64,000 nucleotides of DNA from Microplitis mediator. Taxonomy: Eukaryota; Arthropoda; Insecta; Hymenoptera; Braconidae. Both the position numbers and the translations under genes were made by a program. The DNA lies in assembly GCF_029852145.1 (NCBI RefSeq), contig NC_079974.1, positions 22,112,082 through 22,176,081 on the forward strand, in the 5' to 3' direction. Numbering within the stretch: position 1 is the first letter of the stretch; every line of letters starts with the position of its first letter. The notes under the pieces were generated by a model. The model was not told the origin of the DNA, ran no database searches, and saw only the letters and a program-made list of their open reading frames with translations. Shown here piece by piece: positions 31,943-43,658 of this stretch.

Positions 31943-32189
31943 AAAATATTTTTAAATTTCTAATCGGGCATTTTTTTTTTTTTTTTTTTTTCCACTTGAG
32001 GAAATTCGTCGCTTAATCACGCCAAGGATTTTTAAAAAAACTAAAAAATAAAATTCTTGCATCTTCTCGCACTCTGAAAAAAATAAAGGATTAGTCAAAA
32101 AAAAATTAATCAATTAATTGTTAATTGATCGGGATAAATTATTTATTATTTACAAAATTTTTAAGAGTAAATAATTTAAATGAATTAAT

Positions 32190-32479
32190 TTAGTCGGGTC
32201 TGAGGTCGATGAACTCGACAGCGGATCCAGGATGCTGGCACCTAATATGCGAGGCAATATTGCTCGGCTGTTTAGTAACGAAGCTGCAATAAATGCATTT
32301 AAATCGAGGCTTTTTCCCACACTCGAATTTACGATGCCTCCATAGATGCGAGTGAGTCTTGTAATTCTTATTACAACTTTGACAACTAAATCTTCGGGTT
32401 AAATCTTGAGACTGTGAAGATCTTAGAGTACTAAGGCGGCTTGGCGGCTCGACGAAAACATTCAAGTAATCGTTATAGC
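32190..32479 (-). CDS. lola: lola alternative terminal exon, one finger module
   Basis: The exon encodes 95 aa; the acceptor is at 32480-32481. Fingers: CQSC ... RHRKFEC and CIYC ... SHIRCQH, linker GKKPRFK. An S/R-rich segment (RLSTLRSSQSQD) precedes. It belongs to the group of compact C-x2-C exons near the common region. All ligands are present. Confidence 0.88.
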
Positions 32480-33332
32480 CTGCAAGCATATCAATAAATA
32501 ATTATTATTATCTGCTCTAGTTCATTAATTTTTCACGACATTTCCTATAAATTTATTATTTTTTTTTTATTTTAAAAAATTTAGATTTTCTTACGAGTGT
32601 CAATGTAGCAGACAGACAAATTTAAAATTATAAATAATTTAAAAAAAAAATATTTATAAAAAATGTACTTATTAATTTCAAAATTTTTAAAATGCGCATT
32701 TTTTTTTAATTCAATTTTTTCAATTATTAACTCCATTTATTTATAATTTAAAATTTGTTTGATGTCTGCTACATTGACACTCATTTTTTTTTATTCTGCT
32801 TTTGCTGATAATCGATAATTTAAAAATTGACTCAAATTTTTTTAAAAATAATTTTTAAAGATTTGAAAAATTTTGACGTTTGAAAAAAAAACCAAAATTT
32901 AGTGCTCAGTACTTAGTAATTAAGTTTACAATTATTGTAAAAAAATATGAAGATTAATTTTAATTGAATCCCGTGGAAAATTTTCGTTATCTCTTGCAAG
33001 TGATTTACTTTCTTATCAATTATTTTTCTGACTAAATAATTTAATCAATAGAATGTAAGACAAAAAAAATGAGTCACATTTAGATACTGAATTTTTTTTC
33101 TAATAAACGAATTTTAAAAATTCCTCATTAATTTAAAAATTTAAATTTTCATGTCAAAAAAAAATAAAACAGGATTTTTAAAAAAAAATAAAAATTTATA
33201 TTTATTTACAAATTACATTACTTACATATTTAAAAAAATATCATTTTTTATTTTCAAAATATTTTTAATCAAAAAATTTACTCAGAATAAATAAAAAAAT
33301 TTTAATTGAAATTTAATTCCATCAAAAAAAAA

Positions 33333-33547
33333 TTAAATTAATTTCAAAAGACCATGAGTACGTGCGATATGTTCGGAAAGAGTATCAGGCCTAGAATAAA
33401 ATTTCCTACAATTGGGACACTGCAGTTTAAACTTAAAAGGCCCGCATCCATACTTGTTGTGTCTGCAAAGCGAGGACTGATTTTTGTACCTCTTGCCGCA
33501 TCCTCTGCACCGGAAACCCCCGCCGCCAAATCTCCTGTGCATCTGCT
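33333..33547 (-). CDS. lola: lola alternative terminal exon, compact one module
   Basis: The exon encodes 70 aa; the acceptor is at 33548-33549. Fingers: CRGC ... RHNKYGC and CPNC ... EHIARTH. The linker GPFKFKLQ is unlike other exons. A glycine run (FGGGGF) lies just before finger 1. The exon is GC-rich against its AT-rich surroundings, consistent with strong coding constraint. Confidence 0.87.
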
Positions 33548-34154
33548 CTGTAACCAGACGGGTTTTCCCAATAAAACACTCCTCGTTTTTTAAAATTTAA
33601 TTTATTCATATATATTTATCTCTGTATATTTTTTCCTCATTAGACCGCGTTAAAGCCACATGCCGTACAGGAAATGGAAGGATAAATATTTACATTACAA
33701 ATAAAATAAAAATAAAACTTAAAATATCAATATATATCTCAACAGTCTAACAATTCTAATCAGTGCTTAAAATTAAAACAATAAAATCTTTAAAAAATTT
33801 TCAAAAAAAAATGACTCGATTTTTAAAATTGACTCCAGTTAATTTTTTTTAATACTCAACTTTTTAAAATCTTCAATTAATTTTTTAAAAATATAATTTG
33901 TCTTAAATTTTACCATAAATATATTTATATATTTATATATATATATATACTTTTTTTTTTTTTTTTTTTTTTTTAAAGAGAGTCATATATATTTGGCATT
34001 TATATTTGGCAGTTTTGTGATTCCTCCACAATTCCACGGACTTAATATGACAATGCCCTCTTTGTAAATAAAAATATAAATATTTATATATATACCCAAC
34101 AATTAATAAAATAAAAATATATAAAATAATAATAGTAATAATAATTGATGAGGG

Positions 34155-34396
34155 TTATTTGCTGAAAGTAGTGCCGCCGTGAATGTTGAGTATGTGCTGC
34201 TTGAGATGATCCGGTCGACAGAAGTATTTTCCGCATAGGGTACAGGTGAAAGTGTACCGTGATCCCAATCCACCGCATTCGTACCTCGAGTGCCTTGTCA
34301 GTGAGGACCGCGAACGGTACCCACGTCCGCACATTACACACCGAAACCGAAGTTCACCTGGGGAACCGCCACCGGACTCCATAGTCCCGGGACTCG
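34155..34396 (-). CDS. lola: lola alternative terminal exon, compact one module
   Basis: The exon encodes 79 aa; the acceptor is at 34397-34398. Fingers: CVMC ... RHSRYEC and CTLC ... QHILNIH, joined by a longer linker (GGLGSRYTFT). Base composition is GC-rich. Finger 2 (KYFCRPDHLKQH) has an extra cysteine inside the loop. A typical closely packed, conserved-looking exon near the common region. Confidence 0.87.
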
Positions 34397-34934
34397 CTGT
34401 AAGCATACACAGGGAGGAATACCTCTATTTATATATTTAGTACCTCAGATCTAGGGTTCGATTTCAAATTCAAATTCAAATTTTTTAATTTTCCCGCTTT
34501 AAATTTTCAAAATTCTTGGATTGATCGTCTGCTGGTTTGTAATTTTATAAGCTCGGCCAAGCGCCAATTTTGTCGACTTTGCACTTATTTACTTTTTTTT
34601 TTAATTAAAAAAAACAATTAAAAAGTTAATTATAATTTTTTTTTATTGTTACAAGTTTTAGAAACAATTTTAAAAATAAAACAAAATATATAATGCAAAG
34701 TCTCACAATTATTTCAGGCTGTTATTTACATGCTGCCCCATAAAAAATTATATTAGTTTTTTTACACCGATGTGAGTACAACCCAACGTAAAATTAATCT
34801 AGTTTTTGTTGTCTATACAAATAAAAAAAAAAAAAAAAAAAAAGTACATTAATCCTTACAACCCAATTAATTGACTTAATCTTATAATTTTTACAGCCAC
34901 GTTAATGACAGTTCGGATGACATTTGACAGACAG

Positions 34935-35206
34935 TTATTTCGGAAATTTATTGTACAAGATCTTGCCGTCCTTGGTGAGCACGTGATCGAGATGAGCTGA
35001 GGCTGTAACTGGAGTGGGACCGGTGAGGTCCAGGGTACCCTCGGGACCACCGGGCTCGGGAAAACACTCGGCGATGTGCCGCAACAAACCGCCTCGATAC
35101 TTGTAACTTTTTCCGCAGCTGGGACAAGATAGTCGACGGTAATCAGTCATCGGGTGATGCTGCTGAGACACCGAGGAAGAGGCTGCTGACATTCTTCGTC
35201 TGACAA
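34935..35206 (-). CDS. lola: lola alternative terminal exon, single C2HC finger
   Basis: The exon encodes 89 aa; the acceptor is at 35207-35208. Only one finger: CPSC ... RHIAEC (H-x3-C). The usual C2H2 partner is replaced by a P/G/T-rich tail of about 45 residues ending in KILYNKFPK. The GC-rich, gap-free reading frame argues against decay; a one-finger product with another role is more likely. Confidence 0.83.
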
Positions 35207-35799
35207 CTGCAAGCATCCACCAGAGCTTTGGTCATCTCTGCCTAATTTTAACCTCGACAATTTGCCGTCTTATTTTCAAATTTTTTTTTTCTATTTTTAG
35301 AATTAATTACTCTAATTATTTTTTTGATTGACTCTAATTTTTTTTTTGAATTTCTTAGTGTTAGTAATAGAAAAAAAAAAATCGATTTAATTTTTTAAAT
35401 TTAAATTTTAATCAAATTTTTCAACTCAAATTTTAAACTCGAAATTTAATCAAATTTTTCAATAAAAATTTTTCTATGGAATTTTTTTTTCAATTTTTTT
35501 TTTTTTTTTTTTTTCAAAAATTATTAAATCGATTTTTTTTAAACCCAAATTAAGCTAATGATACCTGAAAGCGGAACAAGGATACAAATAAAAAGATTTT
35601 GTAATAAAATTAATTTTTTTTTAATAATTTTTATTAAAATTTCAGATGCTCCAGTTGACATGATGATTCAGGACCCAGATGAGTACAAGTATTTTTAGAA
35701 AAATTCAAAAAATTCAATTGAAAAAAATTTAAAATAAATCTGATATTTAATTTGAGTAACGAAAAAAAAATAAAAAAAATTTTTGAATGATTTATGTAA

Positions 35800-35999
35800 T
35801 TATTTGTTAATATTGAATCCATGGACGTTGATGGTATGCCATTTGAGAGAAGAAGAATAGTATCCTTTGTAAGGACAGATTGCGCATTGAATAGTCGGCT
35901 CCTTGCCGCACTCGACTCTCTGGTGACGACGAAGTGAATCGTAACGTTTGTAAACTCTACCACAGCGATTGCAAACTTCACTGGGTTGCCACATCGCCG
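35800..35999 (-). CDS. lola: lola alternative terminal exon, compact one module, first of the array
   Basis: The exon encodes 65 aa; the acceptor (TTTTCAG) is at 36000-36001. Fingers: CNRC ... RHQRVEC and CAIC ... WHTINVH, linker GKEPTIQ. It is the zinc-finger exon closest to the common region, about 6.7 kb downstream of the last shared exon. Only nine residues precede finger 1. Confidence 0.87.
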
Positions 36000-36374
36000 C
36001 TGAAAAATTAATTCGGATTCTAGACGCGAATTTTTTTTTTTTTTTTTTTATCGACGGGGACTTTATAAAATAAAACAATTTTTTTTTTTAAATCAATTGA
36101 CATGTGTGATAATTTATTTTAAATTTCGAGCGACGGATCTTCAAAATACGTGACAATTTTTGGTTACAATAAAATTTTTGAAAATTCCTCGCGTTACAAT
36201 TTTTTTTTCTTTCTATCAAACAATTTCTCTTTAAAATTTTTCAAACATTTTTCAATTTCATTAAAATTAATTTTGACTTTACAATAAAAAAATTCAATTT
36301 AAAAAAAAAAACTTAAATTAATAACAAAAAATTTTTTATGACTCGAAACAATTCAAATTTTTTTTGAAGGCCAC

Positions 36375-36450
36375 GGAACTTTACGTCACAAAAAAAATAA
36401 AAAAAAAAATTAACAAAAATAAAAAGTGCATACTTGTGACGTAAAGTTCC
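36375..36450. repeat. perfect 17-bp inverted repeat (hairpin)
   Basis: The arms GGAACTTTACGTCACAA (36375-36391) and the exact reverse complement (36434-36450) flank an A-rich loop of 42 bases. The core TTACGTCA/TGACGTAA is CRE-like, so each arm could bind a bZIP factor as well as fold. Located just upstream of the first array exon. Confidence 0.72.
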
Positions 36451-36518
36451 AGGTGCAGAATAATTTGAGTTGACCTCGAAGCCGGATGTTGAACCAGAAA
36501 CTTGATCGCCGACTTGGA

Positions 36519-39500
36519 CTGTCCTTGGACCCACGTGGACAAAAAAAAATCATTCACGCAACTAACAAACACACAGCGGCTTTAAAACCTGAGTAAATAT
36601 TTGAATTGAGGAATAAAAATAATTAATTCGATGATTGAATAATAAAATCTCATGACCGGTGCTCTGGCGCCAAGAGAAAGGGTCAATAGACTTTCATTAT
36701 TAATCTTCTAATTAATTATCTGATTAACTAACGAGATGTTTTAGCAGCTCATTCACTCACGTCATTCGAAACGAGTGCAAGCTGAAAGGTAAAACTTATT
36801 GACACAAAATATGCAATTTAATTTTCAAATTCAAATTTTGGACGGGTAAGGAACTGAGGTAGGGATGGGAATTAATAAATTAAAATTACACTGAGAATGT
36901 TATCAATTTAAAAATAAGAAGAAAAAAAAAAAAAATGGAAGTCAATTAATTAAAAAAAAATCATTCTCAATGTAATTAATAATTAAGTAATTAAAGGTCA
37001 CCCTGTACGCCGATACAACGTACAAGATTAAATACTTACTGAGTTCAAAATTTATACCTTTACCTCAAAATACTTTACTTTTTTTTATCATCTTCTTCTT
37101 GGATTAAAAAATTCAAAAGGAATTTTTTAATTAATTTGATCACAAGCTAAAATTTTTAAAAGTTAATTAATTGACAATTAAAATATTCAAATTTGAAGAA
37201 ATTTCTGTAAAAATAAAAAAAATTAAATTATTAATGGACGAAGTCAACAAATACTAGAGAATAAAAAAGTTATTCTGGAGTATCTTCAATAACTTCGAGC
37301 AATTAATTAAAATGTTAATTAATTTGAAAATTATTAATTGCAATTTCAACATACGGTTCATTCACTCGCTCATTTTCACTTACAATAAAATTTAAAAATA
37401 AAATTTTCCTGTAAGAAATAAAAATTTTTGAATTTAATGGAAAACGAAAATTGGCGGTAAATATTTAAAATTCAAATTACATAAAATGTTGTGATAAATT
37501 ATTGAGTTATCAAGTTGTTATAAATGTTGATTACTGAAGATATTTAGCTGATTACCTCAAAATCTTACCAATACTTTACCAGAGTTCATTGAACTGAGAT
37601 AACGAGTTGTCTTGAAGCTGAGTGATGATGCGTGGCGCGGTTTTATCTCATTATAAAATCTTTGTTTAGAAAAAAACTCTCTAAATGGGAGAGTTATTTT
37701 CAAAAGAATTGACAATGAGTCGAAAATAAAATATCGAGGCACTCGCTTCCATTCCATCGGCTTACGTACGTGAAAGTCGTTACTTTAAACTAGACTCGAG
37801 TAAATAAATCACTGCGAGCAAGCTCGAGCAATCATTTGAATAAAAGAGTCGTCGGCATAAAAGGCGTTTAAAATTATGGCTTTCACGGTTGCGATACAAA
37901 GGAAGTTTTTTTCTTGTCCCTTCTCTCTTCTTTCTTGTCTAGCTGTTGAAATTTTTAAATTTTTAAATTGCAAGTTATTTAAAAAAAAAAATTATTCAAG
38001 TAAATTATTGAAAATTCGACAGAATTTTAAATCAAGAAAAAATTTTCAGCTTTTTTGAATTTGGAGAAATTTTCGAGTTTAACTGCGGAAATTAATATCA
38101 GAGTAATCAGAAAAAGTCTTCATACATTTGATATTAATTTTGCAGAATAAATTTCGAAATTTGAGTCTGAAATAAAAAAATTTTCTAGTTAGGGGTTGGG
38201 TTCAAATTTCAAAAGGAAATTGGAAGTGAATGGAAAATGATTCAAAATTTTTGTAGAAAAAATTGAAGTCCTGAAATAAAAAAAAAATTAGAGAATTTGA
38301 GTTTCAAATTTAACTGCACTAATTAATTGGTCATTAGAAAAAGTCGTAATGGCTGATTAATTTATACAGAATAAATTTTGAAACTTTTAAAAAATACAAA
38401 TAGAAATTTTGATGTAAATTTGCCTGTAAAAATTTAAAAAATGTAAATTAAATCACAAAATTATCAAGAGTAAATTTGAAATTTAAATTCTGGAATAAAA
38501 AAAAAAATTAAGTGACAAATAATACAAGTCCATGAAAATGTCTCAAATTTAACTGAATAAATTAATTAGTAATGAGAAAAAGTCATCAGCTAATTAATTT
38601 TATCAGAATAAATTTTGAAACTTTGTCCTGAAATTAAAAAAAACAAAATTAAAACCTTGAAGTTATTTCAAATTTAACTGCAAAAATAAATTCAAAAGTA
38701 TGAGGAAAAAGTCTCCATACATTTCAAATTTATTTCCACAGAATAAATTTTGAAACCTCATCCTGAAATTTAAAAAATGTAAATCAATCAGTCATTTTAA
38801 ATTCTCAAGTATCGAGAAAAAGTCTCGATAAACTCAAATAAATTTCTGTAGAAATTCAAAACTTCCTGTAAAAAAAATTCAATTTTAAAAAAAATCAAGT
38901 CGCGCAAGCGCAACTCAAAAATTCAAATTTCATTCTCTCATCCACTCATCATTTTCTCACCCAAAATAATCAATCATACAAACAAATTTTCAAATTTCAC
39001 ATAAAAATTTCAATACAATCAACAAAATTTTAAATAAAATTACCAAATTTTCAAAATCTTACCAATTACCTTCTTACCATTTACCTTTTTTTTACCTTCA
39101 TACTTTACCATTACCTATACCTCAGATCTTCTCAGTCCCTCGTGCAGCAACAAGAACAAAATGTCCAAGTCGCGCTCTCGAGACAAATCTTCTCAATCCC
39201 AGTCTCCATCATCATCTTCTTCTTAAAAAAGCCAGTGCACAAAAGGCACACTAGCAAAAATGAAATCTTGTCTCTTCTCTCTTGACTATAATGTAAATAA
39301 ATGAAAAGGTCAACTCTCACTCAGTCCGAGAAATCGCTCGTCTGAGCAACAGCCGACCAGTTCACTCTTCTCTCTTCTTCGCCTACTTCATCTTCTCATT
39401 GCCTAGACACTTGGAGTAAAAGTACACGAAGCATAAAAGCAACATGATGAACATGGTCATGAAATACATAAATGACAGTTCAAAAAAATAAAAAAAAAAA

Positions 39501-42500
39501 ATATAAAAAAATTTAAATTACAATACCAGTTAACAATTAGTCAATTAAATAAATTGTTTACAATTGTATGTTTAAAATTAATTATAAATAATATAACAAT
39601 ATCATATATGTACCATAGGGCTTTTATGGACATTTATATAAATATAACATGTATATATGAATTGATTAATTAAAAAATTCATGTATACATGATTAAATAT
39701 GCAAGTACATTTATATGTAAAATGGGTTAATAAACAATTGATGTATGCGTTACGAACAAATAAGCGAGTATGTACACGTGGGTTAGTAGAAAATATAAAA
39801 AATATTTTTTTATATTTATATATCTTATAAATGTATGTAGTTTTCTTAACGTGTTCACTTGCGCCGTAAAATTATCATTTAATTCATTTTAAAATTTGAA
39901 TTTTTAAATTTTACCGCCACCACTTACTTGGATGTTAATTTACCGGGCAAGTGAACACGTGAGTTAATTATTAAAACTACTGAAGGAAGCGAAAACATGC
40001 AAGACAAATTAATAATAAATGGCACAAATTTATAAATGTATATGGATTAATGTGTTGCTCACACTTGTGACTTAACGTACGTACGAGAGACCTTAATTTT
40101 TATTATTGTAATTTATATATATGATGAATGATGAAAAATTTAATCAGACAGACTTAGATACTAGTCCCTGCGTGCAATCGGGATCTAAGGCCAGTCGTAC
40201 GTTTTTAAATAAAGAGTAAAGTAAAATAAAATGTAAAGTGAAAGAAAGAAAAGTAAAGTTTAGTAGTTAAATTAAAAATATATATATTAAATAAAATAAT
40301 AAATAAAATGAAGTGCAAGCGTGCCATTTGAGTGTGAACACATTGATGTCCCGTATTTTAAATTACGATTATCCAAGAGTATCCTCCCTTTTTAATTAAT
40401 TGTTATTCAAACATTTACAGATTTCATTTAAATTCAAAAATTTATTTTGTTGCCAAGTGCAACAAAATCGCTACTGAACATAAACACGAACACGACTACA
40501 AAGGGTGGTATCTTGACTCTTGTAATGGGGATTATTTTTTAATTGGGAGTTAGCAGAACGAACGAGCAAAATATTTTTTTTAATTAAAATAATTAATCAA
40601 TTTTTAATAATTATTTTAATAAATATTTTACTTTTTCGTTGTGGCTTGTTCACAAACATTTATATTTATATTTCAACTACGCGTTGCAGACAACGTGGTA
40701 CAACATCGGTACTAAATTTTACGAGACTCTAATAATTATTAATTAAAAAAAAAAAAAAATTAAATGAACTGATAAAAAATAAAAATTGAAAATTAATACA
40801 TTGGACCTTTAAATTGTAAGGGCACATAATGTAGAGGTTCAATCCTCGGCGCGTTGGTCAACAGGATTCAAGGTAACAAGTCTCTGAATAAAAACGACCA
40901 TCGATCAATGCGAGCGACTTATTTTTTTACGTACTCCGATTGTTTAAATTTTTAAATTACGAGGGAACCGCTGAGTTTTAACGGAGGTAAATTATAATTA
41001 AATGTAATGTATATATATTTATCAGTGATAAAATATATATATTTGATGTAATAACGAGGCATCGACCGCTAGCATTGACAGAGAGGTCGTTCCCTCTCTC
41101 TCCGTTTTTACCTTGAGAAATCCCACGTTGGATCGTCGCGCTGACGATCTCTATACCTGTTCCGATAATTATTATAAAACCGAGTAACACGTGGCCTACA
41201 TAATTATTACCGTATAATTAATATATATATATTTATTTCCGACATGTGTTTTACGAAAGCACGTACGCGTACTACCGACAATCTTTTCCATGGGTCTCCA
41301 AAAAATCCTGGCTCGCATCTGCCAGCGACAGCTGTACCACCAGATGTAGGTACGAAAAAAACCAACAGCTGCGTCGCGTTTTTCTTTGCGTAAATTTAAA
41401 AAAAAAAAAAATAATTCGCTGATAGATAAAATGTGGCCGTTGGTTTGTAATAAAATTTAAAATCTTGGCGGAGGAAACTTGGAGCCTTATCTTGGCCTAC
41501 GTGTCGCGAGAGAGCATAGAACCCGAGAATGGAATCTAGGTCGTGCTCTCATGCCTGTTATTTTATTTCTTAGCTTCTCACGCCGGAGAACATGGATATT
41601 GTAGACGTTCTATTATACTGATACCGAGTTGCTGAGCCAGTAGATGTAAGCTGCTGCTCGTACGTTTTAAGTTGGCATCCATACGCGGATGAGGTTCAGT
41701 TGTTTCGCGAATACGAACACGGATCGCTTTTACTGAGAATGACAAGTTTGCAGACCTAAGAACTCCTAATATAGCGGGTCTAGTTTTATATATTTATATA
41801 TATATAGTGTAGATATATGTATAGTAGATGCTGGTTGGGTTCGTCTGTAACCCCGGGGGTCTTTTATGTTTAAATTCACCGTATGGAGTAGTTTTGTATC
41901 AGAACGATGCGCGTTTCTCTCTAAGCTCTCAATAGAGACCAAGGCCAGCGAGTTTTCGTGGGAACGCCACGAAAAAAAACTCCTTTTATCTCATTCTCCC
42001 CTTCTGTTAAAATATCTGATGTTGCGTGTTTGCGAATTTACTCAACCGAATTTATCTTTAACGCGCAGGAAATATTACTCTGAAATTTTTTTAAATTTAA
42101 TTAAATGGCGGGGCATGGAGACTTTGAAATCTTCTGCTGATGAATTTCCAGGAGAGAGAGGACGCGACTACACGTTGCGAGACCGAGAGAAATTTAATTA
42201 TTTTTTTTTATGAGAAAAAAAATTCGTGGGTTTAATTTTGGGGACTCAATCGCTCTCGCATCGCGTGGAAGCGAGTGAAAAATAATAATTAAAATAAAGA
42301 TCCAAATTTGAACATAAAACAAATAAACATGTACTGAAATTTTTATATATTTTTAGTGTAAAAATATATATGACGTGCCCTGACCACAAAAAAATATAGA
42401 ACTACTATTAGAGTTCTTTCAGAGACCGTGCTACGCTTGAAACATCACCGACTTTTTTAGTTGAACCACTTTGTCCGGCAACGTAAAATTTAAACCTCGA

Positions 42501-42724
42501 CTCGCCTGCGCAATGGGCACTTTAATTGTTAAATTAAAAAAAAAATATTTATATAAAATTCTTTGTCTCTTTATGAGTGAATTTAAAATCTTAATTACGC
42601 GCAATTGACTCGAGCTGGTCATTGATAAAAAAAATAAAATGGCGGCAAAGTTTGAATTACGAAATAAATTGTGCCGATTGTTACGGGAGCCTGAGGCATT
42701 TAAAAAATGGCCAGTTGTGCCTAC
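36519..42724. other. long intron-like region between common exon 5 and the array
   Basis: About 6.2 kb of AT-rich sequence without convincing exons on either strand. It has A/T tracts, imperfect repeats of the type GAGAAAAAGTC at about 38100-38830, the hairpin at 39849-39960 and TATATA stretches near 41020-41050 and 41220. Part from 41.3 to 42.3 kb is less AT-rich but holds no recognisable protein or RNA. Confidence 0.6.
39849..39960. repeat. foldback element with 14-bp perfect arms
   Basis: ACGTGTTCACTTGC at 39849-39862 is repeated as its reverse complement at 39947-39960; further inside, CCGTAAA pairs loosely with TTTACCG. The 112 bp structure looks like a very small MITE or foldback. No coding capacity. 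No second copy was noticed in the window. Confidence 0.65.
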
Positions 42725-42862
42725 CTTGAGAGTCGCGGTGAGCGTTGGCTGCTTCCTGGGCTGCCATAAAGACTTCGTCATTAGATCCTGGTGCACCAGC
42801 TACTGAACCGACAACGCCTCCAGCGTTACTTCGGTCGCCAGTTACGTGCCACGATGCATGGC
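42725..42862 (-). CDS. lola: lola common exon 5
   Basis: A 138-bp exon between an acceptor at 42863-42864 (TTTTATCAG) and a donor (GTAGGC) at 42724-42719. It encodes HASWHVTGDRSN ... EVFMAAQEAANAHRDSQ, which I match to the end of the Drosophila lola common region (YATWQHDRSQDEL ... AQDAQQRD). It enters with two bases and leaves one (G), so it can be included or skipped without changing frame before any terminal exon. Confidence 0.88.
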
Positions 42863-43251
42863 CTGATAAAATAAAAAAAAATTACAAATAAATACAAAAT
42901 TTTCCATCAAAAAAATTCGTAATTAAAAAATAATTAAAATCCATCAACTTTTAAGTGCGCGACATTTATTTCTGTCTTTTCTATTACAAGTTGGCCAGTA
43001 ATTATCTACATGTGATACAATATATATTTAATAAATATGTAATTTCTTATATATTTCTTATAATTAAATAAAATTTAAAACTAATAACAAATACTGTTTA
43101 AATCAGTCTAAATTAATTATCACCAAGTGCATTATAGATAAACTTTAATTATCTAATATAATTAAACATATATCTATATATATATATATTTATCTACTCA
43201 CAAGATAAAGTTAGCGATGAAATAACGGAATAAAAATGCGTTAAATAAAAT
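42863..43251. other. spacer between common exon 5 and the HTH exon
   Basis: About 390 AT-rich bases with (TA)n runs near 43170-43190. No exon seen. It would hold the 3' untranslated region and poly(A) site of the HTH exon if that exon is terminal; several AT-only runs make the exact signal ambiguous. Confidence 0.5.
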
Positions 43252-43658
43252 TTAGTATTTATGCTGAACGACTAGAGTTGCCGGAGGCTGCCTCCAGCGA
43301 CGTCTAACGACATTTAATTTTTTCAAATAAAATTGCAGAGTAGATCGATTTATTCCGTACATCTCAGAAGCTTGAGTTGTACTGATCCCTTGCTGCAATA
43401 TTGCCTCCAGAGACATTTTAACTGAGTCTAAACTATATTTTCTACCCTGTTTGTTGGCGAGTGACTTGAGCAACGCGGACACGTCGACATCCGGACGCGA
43501 TATTCTTCTTTGATTCCTACTGTTACTGTTAATATGACAATTGCTGACAATCGATACCTTTTTGTAATCGAGGAAATGAGTTGCCCAGTTGGTGGTGTCC
43601 GTCTCACCACCAGCAACAAAATTACCTCTCGTACAAGACCGCGCTCCCGCCCCCCTAC
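43252..43658 (-). CDS. lola: lola alternative terminal exon encoding a Pipsqueak-type helix-turn-helix
   Basis: The exon encodes 134 aa; the acceptor is at 43659-43660 (CTCGTTGCAG), in array phase. There are no zinc fingers. Residues about 72-114 read KYSLDSVKMSLEAILQQG ... TTQASEMYGINRSTLQF, matching the HTH_psq fold: a helix, a turn with G, QAS..YGI, and the recognition helix RSTLQFYLKK. A basic tail (RRRWRQ) follows. It sits between common exons 4 and 5, so its use should skip exon 5, giving a BTB-HTH protein of about 470 aa, the layout of Pipsqueak itself. Isoform use is inferred. Confidence 0.85.

Larger units (their letters stand above)
313..35799. other. ordinary spacers inside the exon array
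   Basis: Spacers longer than 300 bases with no gene: 313-921, 1449-1954, 2763-3588, 9461-9974, 15286-15674, 16193-16810, 18176-18493, 18763-19106, 19640-20431, 22347-23006, 23288-23914, 25588-25955, 26237-26613, 26928-27772, 30603-30986, 31526-32189, 32480-33332, 33548-34154, 34397-34934 and 35207-35799. Apart from the elements listed separately they hold AT-rich sequence with poly-A and poly-T runs, plus acceptor T-tracts next to exons. Plus-strand frames over the exons are antisense shadows. Confidence 0.6.

Noticed and set aside
40830..40860. tRNA-like T-loop (GAGGTTCAATCCTC)
   Set aside because: No matching acceptor, D or anticodon stems could be folded around it; a chance match.
41866..42213. 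Plus-strand frame of 115 codons
   Set aside because: No recognisable domain, no splice context and biased composition; lies in the long lola intron. Probably chance.
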